DNA from: Knufia peltigerae
Lineage: Eukaryota; Ascomycota; Eurotiomycetes; Chaetothyriales; Trichomeriaceae
Reading direction: 5' to 3'
Assembly: GCA_030247855.1 (NCBI GenBank)
Contig: JAPDRN010000001.1
Coordinates: 310,001-374,000 of the forward strand
DNA: 64,000 nucleotides
The notes below the pieces were generated by a model, which was not told the origin of the DNA, did not search any database, and saw only the letters and a program-made list of their open reading frames with translations. Of the stretch, positions 55,476-64,000 are shown in pieces; the stretch's first letter is position 1, and every line of letters begins with the position of its first letter. The position numbers and the translations under genes are program-made.

Positions 55476-57115
55476 TCAAAGGTCCTCGTGAATTCTCGGT
55501 ATCCCTTGCCATTCCCGAACCCTCTCACCGTAAAAATAGAGGCCGATAAGCGGCAACAGTGTCAGGCCGTTGATGGTGCCGAGGACGGGGAAGGAGACGT
55601 TGTACCCAGCCTTTTCACCAAAGGGGACGGCGTAAAACCCGATGGTGAAGGCGAACACTGCAAAATATCCCGAGTCAGTAGAAGCAGTGAGGCACGCATG
55701 TGAAGAAGGAAAGACATGGCCGCTCGGCAGTTTGGGTGGTTTTGGGTTAGGGGTTTAGGGTCAAGTTCCTCACCGGACTTGTACAGGTTGATGACCACTC
55801 CCACCTCAGGAGCCTGGGGTTTGTAGCAATCGGTGGCGTAAGCGTATATCATGGTCGCTCCGACCTGCAGCCCGAAGCTTGCCACCCCCATTGTCATGGC
55901 GAGTGCGATCCACGGTGAGTGGCGATCCACACATATGCCGTATCCGATGACGCCGGCGACGAGGGCGAAGCAGCCTGGAAGCAGGGCCAGGCGGACTTCG
56001 GGCTTGCGGTGGCCGTCGTGCCTTTTGGCGTACGTGTTGATGGTGAGGTCGCTGACCCAACCTGCACAGGCCTCTCCGACCATACATCCGATGGTCTGCG
56101 GGAGACCCATGAGCAATCCGGTCTGGGCGACGTCGAAGTCGTAGAGCGTGTGCGCAATCTTGGACCCCGTCACGGCGAAGAGGGTGCTCCCGTACGTGTT
56201 CGCCGTCATCCAGTAGACGCCCGACAGGGAAACGGCCCAGTAGCGGATCATGATGTACGGCTGGAGGAAGTGGCGAGGTTTGATGGGGCGATCCAGGATC
56301 TTCCCGCGAGGAAGAAGCCTCGAAAAGTGAGATGCGGTATCATCTTCCTCGGGTCCATGTCGTTCGGTCCGGGAGAAGAGTGTTTCGGGAAAGGTGAATA
56401 TGAAGCAGATGAGCAAGCCGACCTGAATGATGCCCGGCACGTACAGGCACCAGTGCCAGGATAGATTCAGGGCGATGTATCCGCCCACGATAGGTGCCAA
56501 GTGCGGTCCGTTGTTGACGCACAGGGTGTAGATACCCAGGTATTTACCACGCTCGCGTTGCGGGAACAGGTCGCAGATCGTCGCAGCCCCCAGACCCAGG
56601 GGAATGCTGGCGCCCAGTCCGTAGAAGATCCTCCCGGTGATGAGACCACCGTACGTGCTTGAAGCTCCCGAACCGAACTGGCACGCGGCTGCGATTGTCG
56701 TGAAAATGACGTACAGGATCCTCCGACCGTAGACGTTGGAGAAGGGGACGACGAACATGGGACACACCCCCATGAACAAGATGACTACCGTGGTGCAATA
56801 GGATGCTTTTTCGACGGTGATACCCAGGTCCTCGGACATGACGACGAACGCGGGGTTGATCAGGGCCGAACCCAGCTGGTTCACGAAGCCCAATCCAGAG
56901 ACCAGCAGTACGATGTAGACTTTGGCCAAGTATGGCCAGTTGAGAGGATCATGTTTGGAGTCGGTCGGCTGAGGATTCAGGGGTATTCCGTCCTCGTCGA
57001 GCTTGAGCGCAGGCTCTCGGCTCTCGCTGACACCGATTTCTTTATCCACGCACTCGATTTGCTGATCTTGCTTTGGTTTTTCATTCACCATGTTTGATGT
57101 GGAGTTCAGTTCCAT
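55476..57115 (-). CDS. MFS transporter (DHA1-like)
   Basis: Twelve-helix permease. The start is the ATG at 57113-57115 (MELNSTSNM); the longer frame begins at GTG. Two exons joined at about 55774 and 55658 (KS|VFAFTIGFYAVPFG), removing a 115-nt intron (gtgagg donor, tgcag acceptor). The cytosolic N-terminus has the DSKHDPLNWP motif common in this fungal MFS group. Others are VVPFSNVYGRRILY, GRIFYGLGASIPLG, FPQRERGKYLGIYTLCVNNG and the loop GEACAGWVSDL. It neighbours the gentisate dioxygenase, so uptake of a hydroxybenzoate is plausible but inferred. Drug-type exporters share the fold. Confidence 0.88.
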
Positions 57116-57660
57116 CGATGCACCGACCGTGAAGATAAAGAGGAGGAATAGTGCGCACCCTGGAGAACCGAAAAGGGACAAAAGTGGTTTACAATTGCAG
57201 AAACACACAAGAACTCGCAACACTGTCTTTGAGGTTACATACCTAGAAACCAGAGAGCTACCAACCGGTCCTCATATCAGAACATCCAAATCGGAAGTCT
57301 TCCGATGTGAGTTCGGCGATTTCATTCACGGTCCGCGCTCCGAGTGCTGGGAACTGTTTTGAGATACAGGAAAATAACTAGTTATTTTTCAAGTTGAGCC
57401 AAGACTAGAATAGTTGAACTATCCCTATTCCAAAGAATATGAGTATCTTTTCAGATGGTAAAGTAAATTGTGGCTTTCATCGAAAGGCGGGTAGAGCCCT
57501 GAATGTCCTAAATTACGTCCCCAGATTCATTGTTGCTAGCCCCACTTTCGATGTGTCCTCCAACACTTCCCCTTTGGGTCCATGATAAACGTGACCCAGT
57601 CTGCCAACCATAGTATAAATGGATAACGAGCAAGTATCAAGATCTTACTGTAGTCTGAGG
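57116..57660. other. Intergenic region, MFS promoter / dioxygenase 3' flank
   Basis: 545 bp. It contains the promoter of the MFS gene. No gene supported. Confidence 0.4.
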
Positions 57661-58820
57661 CTACTCTTCGCGGTACATACCCAAGCTCTGGAGGAGAGGT
57701 CGATCGCAGAAGGCAAACAGGTATGCATCCTCAGATCCTGAAGCAGTGTGCGCTATCCTCGACCAGGCTTGCGCGGCAAAAGTATCGTTCTCCTTCCAGT
57801 CGAGAGTCGTCAGCGTTCCATTTGCAGAAAATACCTCGGTAGACCCGTGACCCTTTGCACAGTGATACACGAAAGAGCACGTTCGGCGACTTGGCTCCGT
57901 AGTGGTGCCTGCCCTAATGCGCTCGGCTTGTGCGGCGATCGTGTTTGAAACCTCCTCTCCATCCTTTTTCCTGTAATGGTAAATGGCATGAGGAGCAGCT
58001 TCGACATCAAGAGCAGTCTGGACCATGGCCCACGGGAATGCAAGTGATGCGCTGCCTTCAGTCACCCTAATGGTTTTCCCCAAACGTGGTCAGTCAAGTC
58101 ACTTCTTCTACCAATGCTGGCTAGTTTTTGTAACGCACAGCATCGAATTCTGGACTGGCAAGACTTACTCGCTGGGGAATCGTTTTTCATGGTATTCATC
58201 GGCGAAATTGACGGGAAGAGCTTGGAAGAGAGGCAAATCAAGACCGTCAAGCCAGATCATGGGGCTATCTCCTTCATTGCCGTGGTCGTGCCATACCCAA
58301 GATGGAGTGAGAATCATGTCCCCTTTCTCCATGTACATCTTCTGCCCATCGACGGCGGTAAATCCTCTGGTGCCCTCGATGATGAAACGCAGGGCAAAGG
58401 CCACATGTCTGTGGGCAGGAGCCGTTTCTCCGGGGTTCACCAGTTGTAATCCCGCGTAGAGGGTATCCGTCGTATATGGCGCCCCTTTGTTGCTTCGCTT
58501 CAGCCTCCCATATATCTGAACGTTTACCCTTGGGAAGGGGGGAGGGGGGACTTACTCATGGACGAGTTTATCAACATCAGCACCCGGCGCTCTGCTTCCT
58601 CCTCGGGGACCATTTCCCCAGCCTTGATGAGGTCTGGTCGGACTTGGTCATATCTCCAGATGGTTGGACTTGCTTGAGGAGAAGGGACATGTGTAACTAG
58701 AGCATTCATGACCGTCCATAGGGGACCTAGATTTTTGGAGGCCAGGCCGCTGAGAAGCTCTGACTTCTTCCCACTATTGACGCTTTCAGGAACCGTCGCG
58801 GACACCATTTTGCCTGTCAT
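57661..58820 (-). CDS. Gentisate 1,2-dioxygenase-like bicupin
   Basis: Predicted Fe(II) ring-cleaving enzyme (gentisate to maleylpyruvate). Start at ATG 58818-58820, or 58806-58808 (MVSATVPES). Exon 1 ends RRVLMLINSSM; the central exon has TLYAGLQLVNPGETAPAHRH with HRH iron ligands, then FIIEGTRGFTAVDGQKMYME and LTPSWVWHDHGNEG; exon 3 starts VTEGSASLAFPWA and ends 57661. The second junction is clean (gtaagt donor, phase 2). The first is not: the consensus donor after ATG A leaves phase 1, and no nearby AG restores the APYTTDTLYAG frame. A weak donor (gtcccc) four bases later would work. The gene may carry a frame error next to a C-run, or use that donor. Confidence 0.85.
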
Positions 58821-59263
58821 ACTCGTACAATCTTTAGGGTCCGAACTTCGATGCAAAAGGGAACAAGTTGGCCTCTTGTGGATGGAAAACCATTCAAGGC
58901 TGTGAAAGGATGTCTGTCCTACACTGCTGTAGTAGTTGTTATTGTCGCACCTTACCATTTCGCCTTCCGTCGTCCGGCGTAGTGATCCGCTGGTGACCCG
59001 AGGCCTGTATGCCTGCCGACATGCTCGCCGTTGACGTTCGAGCCGGATAGTGCTCCGATTTGCCAGTCAGTTTGTGGGGGCGTGGGCCAAATCCCCTTGA
59101 GACGACGGCATGCTAGTCTCTGATGCATAGAGTAATGTAACAGCCAACGTCCCCTCGACGTTCAAAGATCCGCTACTATGAAAAGTGTAGAGGTCGAACA
59201 TTGCAACTTCTGCCTTGACTATCAACAGTCATACACCACCTTTTTGGGTACAAGCCTTGCTCC
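58821..59263. promoter_or_regulatory. Divergent promoter region of the gentisate dioxygenase / FAH pair
   Basis: 443 bp between two outward-facing pathway genes. Coordinated induction would be expected; no operator is claimed. Confidence 0.45.
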
Positions 59264-60348
59264 ATGTACACCATGCCTTGGCAAAGGCTCATCAAGTTCC
59301 AAGACCCGCAGGGGAAGGTACACTATGGAGAACCCATCATCGATACCGCCGACGAGCTGGCTGAGAAACTTGCCCTGGGAACCCTCGAAGCGAACCAGCT
59401 CACGGGCGACAGCATTCCAGATTTGCGGCCATCGGGCATCAAGTCTGTGGTCGCGGAGCTCATGGGACCGTTGAGCCCTGACGACGTGCCCATTATAAAA
59501 TGCATCGGGCTGAACTACATCAAACACAGTACGTTATCTCGCGCCAGGGGTGACCAAGGTTGGACTGACAAATTCATGGTACAGTCAAGGAAGCCGGACG
59601 TACGCCTCCACCGTACCCTTCCATCTTCATCAAGGGGTCTCCGAGCATCGCATCGTGGAACGAGGACATCCTGATCCATCCCGTGGCACAAAAGGACCAG
59701 TTGGACTACGAAGGCGAACTTGTAAGGAATCCCGCACCTTCTTCTACACACGCACCCTCAAGTCTGGGGTCGGGTATTGTTTTTATCTCTTTTTTTCTGT
59801 TGGTGGCCGAGGAATAAAACACGTTTGACCGGATCCCCTAGTGCATATACGTCGGTCAAGATGGAAAGAACATTCCCCGGGAGCGGGCTCTGGAATATGT
59901 CGCCGGCTATACCGTCGGTAACGACATCACCGCCCGGACCTGGCAGCGGGATCCCGACTTCGCCGGCAACGTGCCGCAATGGTGTTTCGCCAAAGGGTTC
60001 GACAGATTCGCCCCGGTTGGACCGATGATCGTCTCCCCGGAAATCGTCGGGCACGCGGGCAACCTAGAACTTCAGACACTTGTCAACGGCCAGATTCGCC
60101 AGTACACAAACACCTCAGACTTGCTGTTCGGCGTCGCCGACATTGTGAGCTTTTGCAGTCAAGGTACCACCCTGCAAAAAGGGACGATCATCATGACGGG
60201 GACACCGGCTGGAGTGGCTCTGGGTATGAATCCACCCCGGTGGTTGAACGATGGGGACACGGTGGAGGTGAAAATCCAGCATCTCGGGTCACTCAAGAAC
60301 CGCATGGTGTTTGAACGTAATGGTACGGTGTGGCACAAGAAGAAGTAG
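59264..60348 (+). CDS. Fumarylacetoacetate-hydrolase family protein, probable fumarylpyruvate hydrolase
   Basis: Hydrolase acting after gentisate ring opening (fumarylpyruvate to fumarate and pyruvate). Three exons: 59264-59531, 59586-59719 and about 59843-60348. Both junctions keep frame: NYIKH to IKEAGRTPPPYPS, and DYEGEL to CIYVGQDGK. Family residues include KGSPSIASWNEDI, the metal-binding Glu pair in DYEGEL, YTVGNDITARTWQRDP, KGFDRFAPVGP and the active-site end TGTPAGVALG. The start MYTMPWQRLI could also be the second ATG. It is divergent from the dioxygenase, which supports the assignment over the tyrosine-pathway enzyme. Confidence 0.9.
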
Positions 60349-60780
60349 GTAGATCACGACGGGGCGCCAACAGCCCTGCATATCAGCCCAAGCTCGTGTT
60401 ATGAAGAACTTCTCCAGATCTGACGGTATATGCCTAGTTAGACCCTAGACGTAAGATCATGCGCTCGCGCACATAAATTCACACACAACTTCAATCACTG
60501 TTTGGATCAATTTTTCGGAGACGAAGCACATGTTCCTAAACTGTAGTACTATGGTGAGACTCTGTGTAACAATAGCCGGGCCTTCATGCGGCTCAATATG
60601 GATGCCGTCTCTCTCCTCTCGGAACGGTATCCGAATATCAAGCCGTCAGCTTGACCTGACCCGTCTGGGGGACCGATTGTGATGTACCAGGTCTTTTTTA
60701 GACGCTAAATACATATATGAGGAAAAGCAAATACTCAAAATTCTTTCCCAGTCATTCGTAAACATTTGTGATCTCGCCCA
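60349..60780. other. Intergenic region, FAH 3' flank / GFA promoter
   Basis: 432 bp. Nothing else recognised. Confidence 0.4.
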
Positions 60781-61500
60781 ATGCTCCTCACGACTCCAAA
60801 AATGACGGAATCATCTACTTCGTTGCGTCGAGGATCCTGTCTCTGTGGACAAGTCAGCTTCGAGTTGGAAAGTGAGCCTTTCAAGGTACTACAGTGTTAT
60901 TGTCTAGACTGTCAAAAGGGCGCAGGTGGACCCTTTCAGATTGTACGTGTTGCTGCATTGCAGGGCTTTGGTTTCCAAGAGTCGTCCATTTCCCCTTCGC
61001 CCACCCCCCTTTTTTTATACCTTTCGGTCCACCTCTCTCCATCATGTATCTAATCTTGTCCCTAACGCCCCTCCGATATATCCTATAGGTCCTAGGTTAC
61101 GAAGCGGATCAAGTCAACGTGCACGACCCGGGAGGGATCATCAGCAAGTGGGTCATCGAAAAGACTCAGAGCGGGTACGTCAAGGAAAAGCACTTTTGTG
61201 GACGTTGTGGCTGTACCCTTTGGACGGTGCCGATGCATCACTCCGGTACCAAGTGGATGATCCGCTCGTCACTGATAGATGGAGGGTAAGTTAGTCCTTT
61301 AGAAGAAGGGCGGTTTGTTCAGAACCCAAAGTGTGACACGAGGGAGTTGGGTTCTTAGCCAAACACTTTGGTGTTGCCGACTAACTCTCTTTGTATGTCG
61401 GAACAGGCTCGATTTCTACATACCTGACAAAGAAATTTTCACCGAGAGAAGGCCCAAGTACATCCGGCCTCTGGAAAATAGGGAAGGGGTCGACCGGTAA
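60781..61500 (+). CDS. GFA/CENP-V-fold zinc protein
   Basis: Small zinc protein of the glutathione-dependent formaldehyde-activating-enzyme fold. Three exons: 60781 to about 60944, about 61089-61287 and about 61407-61500. The cysteine pattern is complete: GSCLCGQVSFEL, CYCLDCQKG and HFCGRCGCTLW. The start may be 60781 or the second ATG at 60802 (MTESSTS). Only a minority of this fold act on formaldehyde. Gentisate clusters of some yeasts contain such a gene, as I recall, so a role in the glutathione-dependent maleylpyruvate isomerase step is plausible. It lies next to the FAH gene in the same orientation. Confidence 0.88.
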
Positions 61501-61960
61501 AAAAGAACTGTTTCAACGCGATAAATTGGTTCTGCGACAATTCTCCCACGAGAAGAAATATAGTATGGGAAAAGGGGGTGAGAGAGTTTGTGTGATGACT
61601 CCGCTGCAAAAGTTCTTATAGACAGACCCTGATAGGTTGATTGGGTGAGATGTAGAGCGTGGAACAGAAATTCTGCGTTGGAACTTTTATGGTCATGTTT
61701 CTGGGCAGGCATTCATTAAAGCATGATCTGGACAAATCGCCGCAAATGAAATTTTCGTTACTATGTACAGCACACGCTGCCTATCGTTTCGTAGTCAAAC
61801 ACTGCAACTTGCCGAGATACAGACTTCCCTCTGAGTCCAAAGGGTTCTTAAGATCCTGGTCAGGCACATGAAAGGCTTGGGGGTCTTCGTTCGCCAGATC
61901 TTGGCTTGGGCCGGATGGCCATAACTCCAGTCCTTGAGAACTCATGACGCAAAGAGCTCA
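61501..61960. other. Convergent intergenic region
   Basis: 460 bp between the 3' ends of the GFA gene and the transcription factor. No gene supported. Confidence 0.4.
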
Positions 61961-64000
61961 TCACATTTCAAATGGAACTGTCGTGAGCCAGGACATGTCA
62001 TTGGTGTCGAATGCGGCAAGTAAGGCTGCAGGGTTGTTTAGATCGAAGCCAAAGCCGTCCATATCAGCTATATTCCGCTCAAAGAAAGTGGGAGTCAGGT
62101 CCCGCGACATCGCTGTAGACCGAGAATCGACCAACCCGTCCTGTCCCAATGTCAGTGTGGCATTCGCGAGATCATTCCTCTGCTGTTGGACAAAGTTCTC
62201 ATCTGGAATTGGCCGGAGCCGCGAAAAATGTTGCGGGACGGTGTCGAAGAGGAGTCCCAACGTGGACATGAGGTGCTTGATCTGACTGCCAAAGACGGTG
62301 TAACGATCGAGTGCCTGCATCACTTGCCGCCATGAGTCGAAGATGGCGGCTTCTGATATTTCCGACAAGATGAATGGACTGAGACGCGCAGCAACGAGAA
62401 CCGTACCGGCGGTATACAAGTACAAAACATTGTACCACCACGCGGCCAAGTCTGCCGAAGCGCCTGGATCTTCTGTCCGCCTGTCGTGTACAAGTTCGAC
62501 TGCCTCTTGTGCGACTCGGACACAGAGAACGGAACAATGGAAGATCGAAGGGCGACACAGGAAGGAATCCAGCCAGGGATGACCATCTCTTTCGTGGCTG
62601 TCAAGACTTATGAAAGCTGATAGTACTGGACGTAGGGATAAGAGGCGAACATGCAGATACCTACATTAGATTCCTGTCAGCTGAAGCAAAGAATGGGATG
62701 TAACTGGGATGCACCTTTGACGGATAACGACGGCTTGCCGAGAAAGCACCGTCACTGCTCTATGCTGAGCAGGGTAGCTACTTGCTCTCAAATAGCTTGG
62801 GAGACCCTTTTCCCAGGTATAGAGCCTTCGATCAATACCATGGATGCTAAACTCACGTCCTAAACCTTCGAAGTAACATCGATAGACGTCGTCTAATGAC
62901 TGGATAGGTGAAGTCTCTGGCGAATAGAAGTTGAGAAGTATATCATGCAGAATGTCGTATAGAGCCAAAGACTGGGAGAAGAAGTCAACTAAGGTAGGGT
63001 GTTCTGTTTCTCCTAAGCTTGTCGACATGCCAGGGTCTGCAAGTAGTTCTTCTCCTTCGACTGGAAGAGGATGAGGTACTGAGAGAGCCACTTTACGGTC
63101 GATCATACATGGGCGACCATACGTCAAAGCCATAACTCTGTCCATCAGGACACATCCGTGCCATACTCTACGGAGTAGAGCTCGATGCCGCGCATTAGTC
63201 GGCCGTTCGTTTCTCTCCGGTATGTGAAGCTCGAGACTTTGAGCTGTTCGAATCGCCAGACCAACAAAGACCCAGCACTGATGGGGTTCGTTTGTACTTT
63301 GTAAATACATGCCGAAAAGAAGGAAGATCTGGACATAACGGACGCAGGCATTGCTATCGATATCCAAAAGCTCTCTAGCCCCAGTGAAAAACACGGCAGC
63401 GGATGCTGCTCGATCATAAGGCTCAACGGCATCTGTGAGTTGACTCGTAAGCGAGAAAATGATGTTGAGAAGACACAGAAATGAACGTTCATGTGGAATA
63501 CAGCTATCGCTCATCCATAGTCTCTCATAATCAGCTGTCGTCATTTGTTTCTCTAGGATCGGATATAGCGTATGAACGTAAGTCCAGTATACGGACATCA
63601 GGCCGTCTGCCCTGGTTCGCGTAGGTAAGGTATAATCATTGGTTGTTCGTTTGAGGTCCTCGTTGGGCACCATAAGCGGAAGGTTATCTTGGTCTCGTGT
63701 TGGTACCGATCCGTTGGCCATAGTTGGCGGGGTTTTTTTCTGCTCGGCCACTTGACGCACATGCTGTATGAAACTGCGCGCGCTCGAGCTTTCGGAAAGT
63801 TGCTGCCTGCGTGACTCGTTTGTGGCTGGTCCGATCATTACAGACATGCCGCCGCTGGCGGCCAAGGCAGATTGTTCACCTGGATCAGAAAATGGCATTC
63901 GCACGTCCATTAAGGATGATTGATGTTTGCCCGTCCGTTGTACCTCTCCCTGTGAGATGCTGGTCCTTCCCGAGGGAGAAAGCAGCGAAGTGTCCATCCA
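61961..64000 (-). CDS. Fungal-specific transcription factor (5' end beyond window)
   Basis: The frame is open to the right edge, so the N-terminus and any Zn2Cys6 cluster lie outside. The fungal-trans domain is clear: SVYWTYVHTLYPILEKQ, then FLLFGMYLQSTNEPHQCWVF, RTAQSLELHI and the loop ALLRRVWHGCVLMDRVM. One intron (gtgcat donor near 62708, gtag acceptor near 62658) joins VVIRQR to YLHVRLLLLRPVL. The C-terminal segment is acidic (IADMDGFGFDLNNPAALL) and may activate transcription. Its place at the cluster edge makes it a candidate regulator of the gentisate genes. Confidence 0.85.

Overview
The window is nuclear DNA of a filamentous ascomycete (Pezizomycotina). The evidence is: many short introns (mostly about 45-85 nt) with gt/ag ends; intact genes for CSE1, tuberin and a Gyp7-type TBC GAP; and families typical of or confined to this group (HET-domain protein, DUF3433 membrane protein, Zn2Cys6 regulators, CorA-like proteins). 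The mix would suit an Eurotiomycete or Chaetothyriales-like genome, but that placement is inference. I see no transposon, CRISPR or viral sequence. Splice junctions were worked out by hand from reading frame and family fit.

Layout. 0-8 kb: the 3'-truncated mitochondrial tryptophanyl-tRNA synthetase (-), a HET-domain gene (+) and a DUF3433 membrane protein (-). 9.6-26.5 kb: secreted aspartic protease (+), a tentative small spliced gene (-), protein kinase (-), CorA-like protein (-), a second tentative small ORF (+), choline/GABA-type permease (-), a tRNA-Gly-like relic, BAX-inhibitor family protein (+) and Mpv17/PMP22 protein (-).

27.2-37.5 kb looks like an accessory metabolic cluster: a regulator with two tandem Zn2Cys6 clusters (-), aldo/keto reductase (+), TauD-type Fe(II)/2-oxoglutarate dioxygenase (-), sugar-transporter-type MFS (+) and short-chain dehydrogenase (-). 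The dioxygenase and transporter share one intergenic promoter region. The substrate cannot be read from the sequence.

39.2-54.6 kb is mainly housekeeping: a membrane-anchored SGNH/CE2-like protein that appears to lack the catalytic signature, Gyp7-type TBC GAP (-), tuberin/Tsc2 (-), CSE1 exportin (+) and a GGQ-domain mitochondrial release-factor-like protein (+).

54.7-64 kb is a probable gentisate (hydroxybenzoate) catabolic cluster: a decayed cytochrome P450 fragment (-), MFS transporter (-), gentisate 1,2-dioxygenase-like cupin (-), divergent fumarylpyruvate-hydrolase-like FAH protein (+), GFA/CENP-V-fold protein (+) and a fungal-specific transcription factor (-) cut by the right edge. Together they would import an aromatic acid, open gentisate to maleylpyruvate and hydrolyse fumarylpyruvate. 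The GFA-fold protein is the local candidate for the missing glutathione-dependent isomerase step.

Points of note are two GC-AG introns, a 26-nt micro-exon inside a zinc cluster, a 19-nt first coding exon, an unresolved reading-frame junction in the gentisate dioxygenase gene, and two tRNA-like relics.
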